This document shows positions 45,032 through 53,700 of a stretch of 64,000 bases of DNA, one piece after another. The notes beneath the pieces are model-generated. The model was not told the origin of the DNA and ran no database searches. It worked only from the letters and a program-made list of their open reading frames with translations. This DNA comes from Chryseobacterium defluvii (GTDB lineage: Bacteria > Bacteroidota > Bacteroidia > Flavobacteriales > Weeksellaceae): positions 620,001-684,000 of the forward strand of contig NZ_RBXB01000003.1 in the NCBI RefSeq assembly GCF_003634775.1, given 5' to 3'. The translations under genes were made by a program, and so were the position numbers. The first letter of the stretch is position 1. Every line of letters starts with the position of its first letter.

Positions 45032-46411
45032 TTGGAAGAGTATTTTGGAAATGAACTTGTAAAAAAGTTCGAAGAAATGATGGAAAACCATGATGAATTC
45101 TACTTCGATACAGAAGAGTTGGAAGACATTATCGTTTACTACCTGGAGCTGGGAGATTTTAATTACGCAGATAATGCGGTAAATTATGGCCTTAAGCTCC
45201 ATCCCAATTCTTTGGATATCAAGATTAAAAAACTTGAAGTCCTTTTAGAGTGGGAAGAGTATAATACGGCAAAAGAGCTTATTGATGAGTTGAAGGGTTC
45301 GTCCATGGAGAACACAGACTTTTTGGTTTGCTATGCTAAGTATTATTCGAATTTAGGAAATCCGAGAAAATCCATTGAAATTTGTAAAAAAGCACTGCAA
45401 TTGGGGGAAGAAGAAAATTTCCTTCACAACTTTATTGCGGATGAATATGTGAATCTGGGAGATCCTTTTAACGCTCTTAAACATTACCGAAAAGCATTGA
45501 AAGAAGATCCAACGGATGAATACTCGCTGGAAAACTGTATGATCTGCTTTAGCGACTTGAATAAGAGTGAGGAGGCTATAGCCTTTCTTAATGAATATTT
45601 AGATGAATTCCCCTATTCTGAAATCGCTTGGTTTGAATACGGGCAGTTTTATTTCAACAGAAAGAATTACGAAGAAGCCATTAAAGGATATGATTATCTG
45701 TTGGCGATCAATTCGAACTCTGTAGGGGTATACGCCAATAAAGCCGCTTGCTATGAAGCTTTAGGGAAATATAAGAAAGCCATTGAAGTATATGAGGAAA
45801 TGCTCGAGCTGGAATATACGAAGGCATTTACTTTTTATAAGATAGGGCTTTGTTATAAAGCATTGAAGCAGCCGATTATAGCGCTGAATTCCTTTCAGAA
45901 ATCTTTAAGGGAAGACCCGCAGTTTTATCTTTCAATGATGGAACAGTCTTATCTGTATGAGGAAATGGGAGGAATGACGGAAGCTCTGCATTTCGCCAAA
46001 GAAGCGACACAGTTAAATGAAAACAATCTGGATTATCAGAAAAGATTGGCCTTTTTATTCATTGATTCAGGGAAATTTGAAGAAAGCCTTTCCTGTCTGA
46101 AAAAACTGGTTGAAGCTGAACCGTCCAGGTTCTATAACTGGTATGCTTATTCGGAAGTCTTGATGCTTCTGGGAGAATATGAGGAAGCGGTTACGGTATT
46201 GATTAATGCGGTGAAAAAGCATGAAAGAGCAGAACTGTATTATCAGCTCAGCAATTGCTATTTCAATCTTAAGGATCCGGAAAAAGCAAAGGTTGCTCTT
46301 CAGAAAGCAATGGATCTTGATCCTTCTCTTGCACAGGATATGCAGAAAAAATATCCGTTCATTAAGGATGAGGTGAAAAAGGCTAAAGCCAGAGTAAAAA
46401 AGAAAAATTAA
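45032..46411 (+). CDS. Tetratricopeptide-repeat protein
   Basis: 459 residues starting at TTG 45032 (EEYFGNELVKKFEEMM); another in-frame TTG at 45023 would add three residues, and no ATG precedes residue 19. At least nine TPR-like helix pairs run the whole length, for example FLHNFIADEYVNLGDPFNAL and GVYANKAACYEALGKYKKAI. The N-terminus is very acidic and the C-terminus ends in a Lys-rich tail. No signal peptide, so a cytoplasmic scaffold is likely. The partner is unknown. Confidence 0.85.
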   Translation: MEEYFGNELVKKFEEMMENHDEFYFDTEELEDIIVYYLELGDFNYADNAVNYGLKLHPNSLDIKIKKLEVLLEWEEYNTAKELIDELKGSSMENTDFLVCYAKYYSNLGNPRKSIEICKKALQLGEEENFLHNFIADEYVNLGDPFNALKHYRKALKEDPTDEYSLENCMICFSDLNKSEEAIAFLNEYLDEFPYSEIAWFEYGQFYFNRKNYEEAIKGYDYLLAINSNSVGVYANKAACYEALGKYKKAIEVYEEMLELEYTKAFTFYKIGLCYKALKQPIIALNSFQKSLREDPQFYLSMMEQSYLYEEMGGMTEALHFAKEATQLNENNLDYQKRLAFLFIDSGKFEESLSCLKKLVEAEPSRFYNWYAYSEVLMLLGEYEEAVTVLINAVKKHERAELYYQLSNCYFNLKDPEKAKVALQKAMDLDPSLAQDMQKKYPFIKDEVKKAKARVKKKN

Positions 46412-46440
46412 AATTCTGTTAAAAAAGAACAGAACAAAAT

Positions 46441-46474
46441 AAAAATCCTGCAGTTATGCAGGATTTATTTTTTT
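46441..46474. terminator. Bidirectional terminator
   Basis: AAATCCTGCA (46443-46452) pairs with TGCAGGATTT (46457-46466), flanked by A and T runs, between the convergent TPR and DMT genes. Confidence 0.88.
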
Positions 46475-47352
46475 ATAAGATTAGGTTTTGTTCTCAGGAA
46501 GATCAATCCGGCAATAATTACAGCCGCTCCTATAAATTGCATTGCCGTCAGCTTTTCACCATCTAAAATCCCCCAGATAATAGCAACTATAGGCATCAGT
46601 AAAGTAACTGTTGATGCAAAAAGAGGCGAAGAAACTTTTAATAAGCGGTAATTCATCATCATGGCCAACCCGGTGCCGAAGACTGATAATAAGCCTACAA
46701 ACATCAGCCCGAGCATATTGTCTTCATTAAATTTGAACGTAGAGAAAAACCCCGAAAACGCCAAAGCAATGACAGAAGGAAATAACAAAACGAAAGAAAA
46801 TACAAAAGCCGATAAGATAGTGGAAGAAACCTCCATTAACTTAGATTTTACCGTGGTGGTACTTACAGCATAGCATAAGGTAGCCAATAGTAATAATAAA
46901 ATCGGGATCAGCTTAAATTCACCGCCTTCACCCCCTCCGAAAGCCAGTAAACAGACTCCTGTAAAACTGATCAGCGTTCCAACAATCTGTTTTTTTGTCG
47001 TCTCAAATTTCCAGACCAAAGCCCCCACGATAATCACGAAGATAGGCATCATAGAGTTGATAATCCCGGCAATACTGCTGCTTACCTCGGTTTCCGCAAT
47101 AGGGAAAAGAAACATAGGAATAAAATTTCCCGTAAATGCAGCCAAAATAAGCCATTTTAAATGCTTTTTCGGAAACAGTTTGTATTTTGAAACGGCCAGC
47201 GGTAGTAAAATAATTCCGGCAATGAGAACCCTTAAAGCCCCTACCTGAAACGGATTAAAATGTTCCAGTGATTTCTTGATCAGAATAAATGACGACCCCC
47301 AAATAATAGTAAGGATAAGTAAAAGAATCCATTTTTCTTTATCTGCGTTCAT
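46465..47352 (-). CDS. DMT-superfamily (EamA) transporter
   Basis: A 295-residue protein with ten hydrophobic helices in two EamA halves; the first begins LLLILTIIWGSSFILIKKSL and the second IPILLLLLATLCYAVSTTTV. The PMFLFPIAE and GALRVLIAGIILLP blocks are typical of the drug/metabolite exporters of this group. Substrate not readable. Its start overlaps the end of aat by 14 bp. Confidence 0.88.
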   Translation of the reverse strand: MNADKEKWILLLILTIIWGSSFILIKKSLEHFNPFQVGALRVLIAGIILLPLAVSKYKLFPKKHLKWLILAAFTGNFIPMFLFPIAETEVSSSIAGIINSMMPIFVIIVGALVWKFETTKKQIVGTLISFTGVCLLAFGGGEGGEFKLIPILLLLLATLCYAVSTTTVKSKLMEVSSTILSAFVFSFVLLFPSVIALAFSGFFSTFKFNEDNMLGLMFVGLLSVFGTGLAMMMNYRLLKVSSPLFASTVTLLMPIVAIIWGILDGEKLTAMQFIGAAVIIAGLIFLRTKPNLIKK

Positions 47353-47989
47353 TGTTTTTATGTAAAATTTTTAAAAATTCTTTTTTAGGAATCATCCTTG
47401 CACCCAGGCTTTCCAGGTGTTCCGTGTGGGACTGACAGTCGATAAGCTCCAGATTTTTATGGCTTTCCACAAAATGGATAAATCCGGCTTTGGAGGCATT
47501 GCTTACTTTGGCAAACATACTTTCTCCACAAAAAACATTCCCGATCTGTAATCCGTAAAATCCACCTACCAGTTCGTCGTTCTGCCATACTTCGATACTT
47601 TTTGCCAAACCATACAAATGAAGCTGAATGAAAGCCTCCATAAGCTCATCCGAAAGCCAGGTTCCGGTTTGCCCTTTTCTGGTAGCGTTCTGGCAATTTT
47701 TAATGACACCTCTGAAGTTCTGATTTTCAGTAAACGTAAAAATATTTTTGTTTAAGATTTTCCGCATGGATTTGGAAACCTTCAGTTCATCAGGATACAG
47801 GACAAACCTTGGCTCCGGACACCACCAAAGAATTTCCTCCCCGGGATTGTACCAAGGAAAAATACCCAATTGGTAGGCGAACCAAATTCTTTCTACAGAC
47901 AAATCACCGCCAAATGCAATAAGGCCTTCATGACCATCATAAAGCTCGGGATCAGGGAAAGAAATTTCGTTGTCGTCTAATCGGACCAT
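47339..47989 (-). CDS. aat: Leucyl/phenylalanyl-tRNA--protein transferase
   Basis: A 216-residue Aat enzyme that adds Leu or Phe to proteins with N-terminal Arg or Lys, making N-degrons for ClpS/ClpAP. Diagnostic: LIAFGGDLSVERI, IFPWYNPGEEILWWCPEPRFVL, and VGGFYGLQIGNVFCGESMFA, then the SLGARMIPKKEF end. The start at 47989 gives the normal length. It is followed with an overlap by the EamA transporter. Confidence 0.95.
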   Translation of the reverse strand: MVRLDDNEISFPDPELYDGHEGLIAFGGDLSVERIWFAYQLGIFPWYNPGEEILWWCPEPRFVLYPDELKVSKSMRKILNKNIFTFTENQNFRGVIKNCQNATRKGQTGTWLSDELMEAFIQLHLYGLAKSIEVWQNDELVGGFYGLQIGNVFCGESMFAKVSNASKAGFIHFVESHKNLELIDCQSHTEHLESLGARMIPKKEFLKILHKNNERR

Positions 47990-47990
47990 T

Positions 47991-48026
47991 GTTAGAAAAA
48001 AAATCCTACTTAAAAAGCAGGATTGA
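47991..48026 (-). terminator. Terminator of the DUF3127 gene
   Basis: AATCCTACTT pairs with AAGCAGGATT (one mismatch) and, on the minus strand, runs into the A tract at 47992-48001, read as U. Confidence 0.75.
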
Positions 48027-48045
48027 TATTTCGGTGTTTATCTCA

Positions 48046-48423
48046 TTAAAAAGGTAAATCGTCATCGTCGTCTCCTGCGAACGGATTTTCATTAGATACA
48101 GGGGTTGCAGACTGGGATGGCGTTGCCTGTGTAGGTTCAGAACCATTGTCAAAAACCTTTTCCAGTCTCCATCCGGTAATAGAGTTGAAGTATTTGGTTT
48201 CTCCTTGCGGCGAAGTCCACTCTCTACCTCTGATATTGATGCCTATTTTTACATTTTCTCCTTCAGTCACATTGTCTAATAAATTTATTTTATCAGAAAG
48301 AAATTCTATGCTAATTGGCTGTGGATACTGCTCCTGAGTTAAAATAACCATTTCTCTTTTTTGAAATCCGCTTGCAAATGTTTGAGTTTCAAAAACTTTC
48401 TTTACCGTTCCTTGTAATTCCAT
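48046..48423 (-). CDS. DUF3127 protein with SSB-like acidic tail
   Basis: 125 residues from the ATG at 48423 (MELQGTVKKVFETQTF); the frame extends upstream through a Phe/Tyr-rich stretch that is clearly non-coding. The beta-rich body (KREMVILTQEQYPQPISIEF, then VKIGINIRGREWTSPQG) suggests an OB-fold. A Thr/Pro/Ser linker leads to ENPFAGDDDDDLPF, closely resembling the acidic C-terminal hook ...DDDIPF of SSB by which partner proteins are recruited. DUF3127 is mainly found in Bacteroidota; DNA binding is inferred. Confidence 0.85.
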   Translation of the reverse strand: MELQGTVKKVFETQTFASGFQKREMVILTQEQYPQPISIEFLSDKINLLDNVTEGENVKIGINIRGREWTSPQGETKYFNSITGWRLEKVFDNGSEPTQATPSQSATPVSNENPFAGDDDDDLPF

Positions 48424-48520
48424 ATCATAAATATTAACGATGTAAAAGTAATAAAATGAAATGTAATAGAACGTCTCCCGAACAAATTTTGCAAAAAAAA
48501 ATATTTTTTCGCTGAAAACT

Positions 48521-48551
48521 CTTGCAAATACAAAATTTTGCCCTATATTTG
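48521..48551 (+). promoter_or_regulatory. Promoter of the tRNA cluster
   Basis: CTTG at 48521-48524, a 19-bp spacer, then TATATTTG at 48544-48551: both parts of the Bacteroidota promoter (TTTG-N19-TAnnTTTG), 50 bp before the first tRNA. Confidence 0.7.
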
Positions 48552-48600
48552 CACTCACAAAAACGAAAGAAGTTCTTTAAATAAAAAGGTATAAAAACCA

Positions 48601-48682
48601 GCGGATGTGGTGTAATTGGTAGCCACGCCAGACTTAGGATCTGGTGCCGTGAGGCGTGGGGGTTCGAGTCCCTTCATCCGCA
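48601..48682 (+). tRNA. tRNA-Leu (UAG anticodon)
   Basis: 82 nt. Acceptor GCGGATG pairs with CATCCGC, D-arm GTAATTGGTAGCC, anticodon stem CCAGA/TCTGG with loop CTTAGGA (anticodon TAG), a long variable arm as in Leu tRNAs, and T-loop GGTTCGAGTCC. CCA is not encoded. Confidence 0.95.
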
Positions 48683-48692
48683 CTATTTCGAT

Positions 48693-48768
48693 GCGAAAAT
48701 AGCTCAGCTGGTAGAGCACAACCTTGCCAAGGTTGGGGTCGCGGGTTCGAATCCCGTTTTTCGCTCCA
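48693..48768 (+). tRNA. tRNA-Gly (GCC anticodon)
   Basis: 76 nt including an encoded CCA. Acceptor GCGAAAA pairs with TTTTCGC, D-arm AGCTCAGCTGGTAGAGC, anticodon loop TTGCCAA (GCC) on stem CAACC/GGTTG, T-arm GCGGGTTCGAATCCCGT. Confidence 0.95.
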
Positions 48769-48774
48769 CTCCAT

Positions 48775-48858
48775 GCCCTGGTGGTGGAACTGGTAGACAC
48801 GCAGGACTTAAAATCCTGTGTCCGCAAGGACGTACGGGTTCAAGTCCCGTCTGGGGTA
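48775..48858 (+). tRNA. tRNA-Leu (UAA anticodon)
   Basis: 84 nt. Acceptor GCCCTGG against CTGGGGT with G-T wobbles, D-arm with GGTAGAC, anticodon stem CAGGA/TCCTG with loop CTTAAAA (anticodon TAA), long variable arm GTCCGCAAGGAC, T-arm ACGGGTTCAAGTCCCGT. CCA is not encoded. Confidence 0.95.
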
Positions 48859-48878
48859 CTAGCTGATAATCAGCGCAC

Positions 48879-48908
48879 AAGCTCTCTTTTTAAGAGAGCT
48901 TTTTTTAT
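48879..48908 (+). terminator. Terminator of the tRNA cluster
   Basis: AAGCTCTCTT pairs with AAGAGAGCTT around a TTT loop, followed by seven T residues. Confidence 0.92.
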
Positions 48909-49191
48909 GCTCAAAATGAAGGGATAACATTTCTTTGTTGTGCCATTTTCTGATGATTTTATTCTTTTTTCAAAGCTCTTCTTTTTTGGTTTCTATAGTT
49001 ATGGGCTCATTCAGAAATTACATAAATAGTGATCAATGATCAGGTCTTTCTAAATCGATTTACCAATAGAATTAAAAAGGCATTCAAATAAAATACATAG
49101 CATAGGTGGGGTTTTTCGATATTTCTAAATTACTATGACGATTGTTTAAAAATTTTTTTTAAAAAAGTATTTTTTTTAATGATTTTTTTTA

Positions 49192-49364
49192 TAGTTTTGA
49201 AATTAAATATAAAAACCACAAACCAAACCACAAAAACTAATATGAGAATCAAAAATACTTTTTTAACCCCCGAATAATAGTTTTCAAAAAGCTATTTTGA
49301 CAATCTTTAAACTTAAGATTGCCATAAGTCATTCTTTTTAATTTTCCACATAATCCCAATTATT
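49192..49364 (+). promoter_or_regulatory. Promoter and 165-nt leader of the T9SS-protein/RHS operon
   Basis: The 505-bp gap after the tRNAs is AT-rich with long A and T runs at 49140-49190. TAGTTTTG at 49192-49199 fits TAnnTTTG. The leader contains a mini-ORF of 11 codons (49242-49277, MRIKNTFLTPE) and two small hairpins: AATAG/CTATT (49276-49296) and CAATCTT/AAGATTG (49301-49321). An attenuator or RNA-level control is possible. Nothing supportable lies in 48910-49140. Confidence 0.35.
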
Positions 49365-50741
49365 ATGTCAAAATCTCTAGGCCATAAAACGGTAGCTTTA
49401 CTGGTATTATTATGCTCGTTCAGTGCCTATTCTCAACTTGTTGGATCAGATGTCCAAATTTGGGAAAAGTCAAATCCAACACTTCGTGAATCCGGTGTCT
49501 CAAAGGAAAATATTCTCAATTTCCATTATGGAATTAAGGATAAACTTCTGAAAAAATATATCAAGCACAGTAAAAATAAAAGCCATACTCTAAGTTTGGT
49601 TCATACTTCAAAAGAAGATGAAAAAATCTGGGAGAATGAAGGCCGGAAAATATCCCTCAGTAATTATATCTATGAAAAGAAAGAAGAGAGTGGTAATGTG
49701 AAAATCCGCAAAAGGCCAAGTATTTTTACTTTTACTGGGAATGCCGAAAACCCGAATGGGAAGCCAGACAGTATTAAAATAAAGTTGGAGGACCGTAATC
49801 TTTATGAAATGATTTTCATTCCAAGAAAAGCCCGGAAAATGGACCTTAATAAAATCCATTCTTATCTATCGATTAAGTATGGGATTTCTTTGGAAAAGGG
49901 AAAATATTATGGAAGTGATGAAAAAGTAATCTGGGACCCGGACAAGCATAAAGATTTTAAGTATAGACCTACGGGATTGGGAAGAGATGACGGAAATGAA
50001 CTTTATCAAAAACAATCATGCAACCAGGAAGATCTATTTTTAACAATCGGGAAAACGGATATAAAAAAAACTAATGCAGAAAACACCAGTCTTTTTGATC
50101 ATAATAATTTTGTAATGTGGTCTGACGACAACAAATCAATGACAATGAAGGCTGACGGAAACTTTAAGGTTCTCGAAAGAAGTTGGGAAATTAATTTTAT
50201 AGGCTCTACTGTTCCAAAGTCAGACTATAAAGTAAGGGTGGATAAAAAGATCATTAATCCTGATTCTCTTCCTTCTGTCTATTGGATGTTTCTGAAAAAC
50301 TCCGGAGGAGAATTAACGAAAGTGCAGGGTGTTGAAAACGAGAATTATATAGACTTCAGCAAGGTAGATTTCTATAAGGACAAAGAAGGTGAACTCAATC
50401 ATTTTACATTCGCAATCAGTCCTCTCAGAGATGCAAAGGAGAATGGTCAAATCAATTCCGGTTCATCCTCGGTGAATGAAAATCAAATTTCTTTAGATGT
50501 AGATCAAATTGTTCTTTATCCTAATCCTGTTAAAAAAGGACAAAACTTTACGGTAAAATTCCCTGAGATGGAAAATCTGGCCATATCTATTTATGATGGC
50601 GGAGGACGATTGATTAAACTGGAAAAAATTAACCATAACTCAAGATCATACAGCAGTTCACTTAACATTCAAAGTTCTTATCTGATCAGTGTAACACAGA
50701 ACGGAAAAGTAATCAAAACATTCAAATTAATCGTCGATTAA
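49365..50741 (+). CDS. T9SS type A sorting-domain surface protein
   Basis: A 458-residue protein with a signal peptide (VALLVLLCSFSAYSQ) and a C-terminal type IX sorting domain of about 75 residues: VDQIVLYPNPVKKGQNFTVKF, ISIYDGGGRLIKLEK and a final SYLISVTQNGKVIKTFKL. The middle has LNKIHSYLSIKYGISLEKGKYY...GLGRDDGNELYQKQS, a pattern I recall from large flavobacterial surface proteins. It is 10 bp upstream of the giant RHS gene, so the two are almost certainly co-transcribed, suggesting it helps expose or anchor the RHS protein on the cell surface. Confidence 0.85.
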   Translation: MSKSLGHKTVALLVLLCSFSAYSQLVGSDVQIWEKSNPTLRESGVSKENILNFHYGIKDKLLKKYIKHSKNKSHTLSLVHTSKEDEKIWENEGRKISLSNYIYEKKEESGNVKIRKRPSIFTFTGNAENPNGKPDSIKIKLEDRNLYEMIFIPRKARKMDLNKIHSYLSIKYGISLEKGKYYGSDEKVIWDPDKHKDFKYRPTGLGRDDGNELYQKQSCNQEDLFLTIGKTDIKKTNAENTSLFDHNNFVMWSDDNKSMTMKADGNFKVLERSWEINFIGSTVPKSDYKVRVDKKIINPDSLPSVYWMFLKNSGGELTKVQGVENENYIDFSKVDFYKDKEGELNHFTFAISPLRDAKENGQINSGSSSVNENQISLDVDQIVLYPNPVKKGQNFTVKFPEMENLAISIYDGGGRLIKLEKINHNSRSYSSSLNIQSSYLISVTQNGKVIKTFKLIVD

Positions 50742-50751
50742 AAACCAAACC

Positions 50752-53700
50752 ATGAAAAAAAGATCGTTACAACTTCCTTTTACAAAGAAGTCAGCTCTGA
50801 TAGTGTGTTTTTTTGCAACACTGTTTGCTTTTGCCAGTTTTACCAAAGAAGACAGATATAAAGTAAGAGAATGGAAAAAAAACCTGATGAGCAGGCTGGT
50901 GGATAAAAAGTATACCAATCAGCCCACTACAAAATTAAATGAAACTTTATCTGAAGATCAATCTGATATAAACAATGTAAATCAAAATGTATTAGAATCT
51001 AATGTTGGCCCTGCAGGTTCAAATTTAAATTATACATCAGGGATACGGCTAGAATCTGAAAAAAAGACTCCGGATATCATGTCCTCTTATTCTGCCAAAG
51101 AAAAAGAAGGAACGATAGGAGTATTTTCAGATCAGGAAGAGGACAGGATTTCGGACAACTTTTTTACTATTGATATTCCTGTTCTGAATAAAGAAAATAC
51201 CCTTGCTTACCTAGAATATGACTTGTATGGTTTAGCCTCGCATCAGTCGGTGGCAAGATCCCTGAATCATAATCTGGCAATCGGAGGAGAGATTATTGTA
51301 CCTCAGGCAGCCTGGAGTCATCAGAAGGAAGAATTAAGTCCGGAACTTATTAAAAATGGTATCAATACTATTTTATTTACATCACCTTCCTCAGGGGTAA
51401 AATACAAGATCAAAAATCTTAAAATTGTTTTTGAAAAGAATAGAAGTACATCTGAAGATTTGATTATGAATTCTATTCTTTCAGGCGATCAACTGTATGT
51501 AAAGGGAATCAACAGACGATTGCAGGATCTGACTATAAATAGTGATCACGTTACTATCAAAAATGGGGAATTTGAAAAAAACATCAGGTTATCAGAAAAG
51601 GATAAACTGGCCGGAAAATTTTCGGTGACGGCTAATGGAATTACTCAATCATATAAGATTCCTGCAGATACAAAATCATTTAAATCGTTAAATAATAATT
51701 ATTTTAATTCCAAAAGGATAACTGTTTCCAACGATAAAGAATTTGATATCCAATATGAAGATTTACAGTTAAAAATAGAAAAGGAAACATCTGAGGCTGC
51801 TGATATTGAATTGCTAAAACTCAGAGAAAAAGATATTCCTGCAACTTCAAATGGTCTCAAAAATATTACTCCGGACAAATCAGCCTATCGTTTTTCAATA
51901 ATTTCAGGAAAGCTTAATAAAAAAGTTAAGATCACTATTCCTTATGACGAAAAAAAATTAGGTCTCTTTTCTCCAAAGGATATCAAAGTTTTTTCATTTG
52001 ACTATACTAAGAAGAAGTGGAAGATTGTAGAATCAGCAGATATAGACCAAAAGAATAAAACGGTAACATTTGAAGGGGATGGTGACGGTGATTATATCAA
52101 TGGAATTATTTCTTTACCCGAATCACCACAGTTGAACTCTTTTGCGCCCACAACAATCAGTGGGCTGAAAGCTGCCAATCCTGTGAGTGCTCCTTTAATG
52201 CAAGCTCCTACAGCAAGTCAGAAAGGAGATGCCAATATCAATTACCCATTGATTTTACCGGCAGGTACCTCGGGTATGCAGCCCTCATTATCTGTTACGT
52301 ATAGTAGCGACAGTGGAAATGGCTGGATGGGAGAAGGATGGAACATCGGCGGGTTATCGTCAATATCAGTAGACACAAGATGGGGGACGCCAACTTTTAC
52401 TGCCGGCCAGGAAAGTGAATTATATTCATTGGATGGAGAAATGCTGGTGTACCCGGAAGGCTATTTGCCTCACAGGCATAACAAAGTTAATGCAAATGGT
52501 ACTTTTGATACTTCACGGCAGGCAAGAAACGGGTCCGGATCCAAAACCTTCTATTTGAGAAGAAATCATGATTTTACTAAAATTGAAAGATTCGGAACAA
52601 GTACGGCAGATTACAGATGGGTTATTACTTCCACAGACGGAACAAAATCTTTTTACGGTGGTGACCAGTCAACGCTTATTCCCAATGCGGTTTTGAAAAA
52701 TAATAACGGAAACATTATTCAATGGGGAATCTGGAAAGTAGAGGATGTTCACGGAAATAATATTATTTACGAATATAAGAACCAATCTATCAACAACTTT
52801 ACAGGAGATGACCAGAACCTTAATGCGGGCTGGGTATTCCATATTGATAAAATCTTTTATTCGGGAAGGAACGGTCAGAAAGGGCCTTACATTATAACAT
52901 TTTTTAATGATACTCCGAGGCAGGATAAACAAATTAATACCAAAGGCGTCCTCAAAAGAATTGAACCCTATTTACTTACCAAAATAAATGTTGATTTTAA
53001 GAACGCAAGTAACCAGCAGCTGAGCATACGATCTTATAACTTCACATACAATACAGGGATATTTCAGAAAAGCCTTCTGAGTAAAATGAAATTGAAGGTT
53101 ATTGATCTGCGGTATGACGGAGCTGCGTTTGATTATAATTTTGAATATTATGATAATGGAACAGTCTTCGGAACCGCAACCGATATAGCAACTCCCGGGA
53201 CTGATGCCTTCTCTGAAGTAGTAAGTTCTATAACAACCCCTTCCAAAATAAGTGCAGACAATAATTTTGAATGGGGATGGTCTTTAAGAACAGGAGGTGG
53301 ATTGGCATTATTCAGGCCTCAATTGGGCGGCGTAAAAAACTTTATGCTCTCACTGTTTGGTGGTGCTTCATATCCCCGAATGAAAAGAGGACAAGAGTTG
53401 GTAGATTTCAATGGTGATGGAATAGCAGATATTTTATATCGCAAAAGAAATGGTGACAATGGCATTAAACTGATTCCCGGAAGTGTTGATAGCAATGGCC
53501 AGCTGGTATTCAACACTTCACAACAATCGGTAGGAAACCTGAACAGTAATTTTTCACATTCAAAAGGGACAACATGGAACTTGGGAGGAAGCGTTGTATT
53601 CAACTGGTTTAAAATAGGATTTGATTTTTCATATATTAATTCGGAAAGTGAAAATGAAACTCCTATTTACATGATGGACGCCAATTCTGACGGACTTCCC

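Noticed and set aside
48555..48927. ORFs on both strands over the tRNA cluster
   Set aside because: The sequence folds into three canonical tRNAs; apparent proteins are tRNA shadows.
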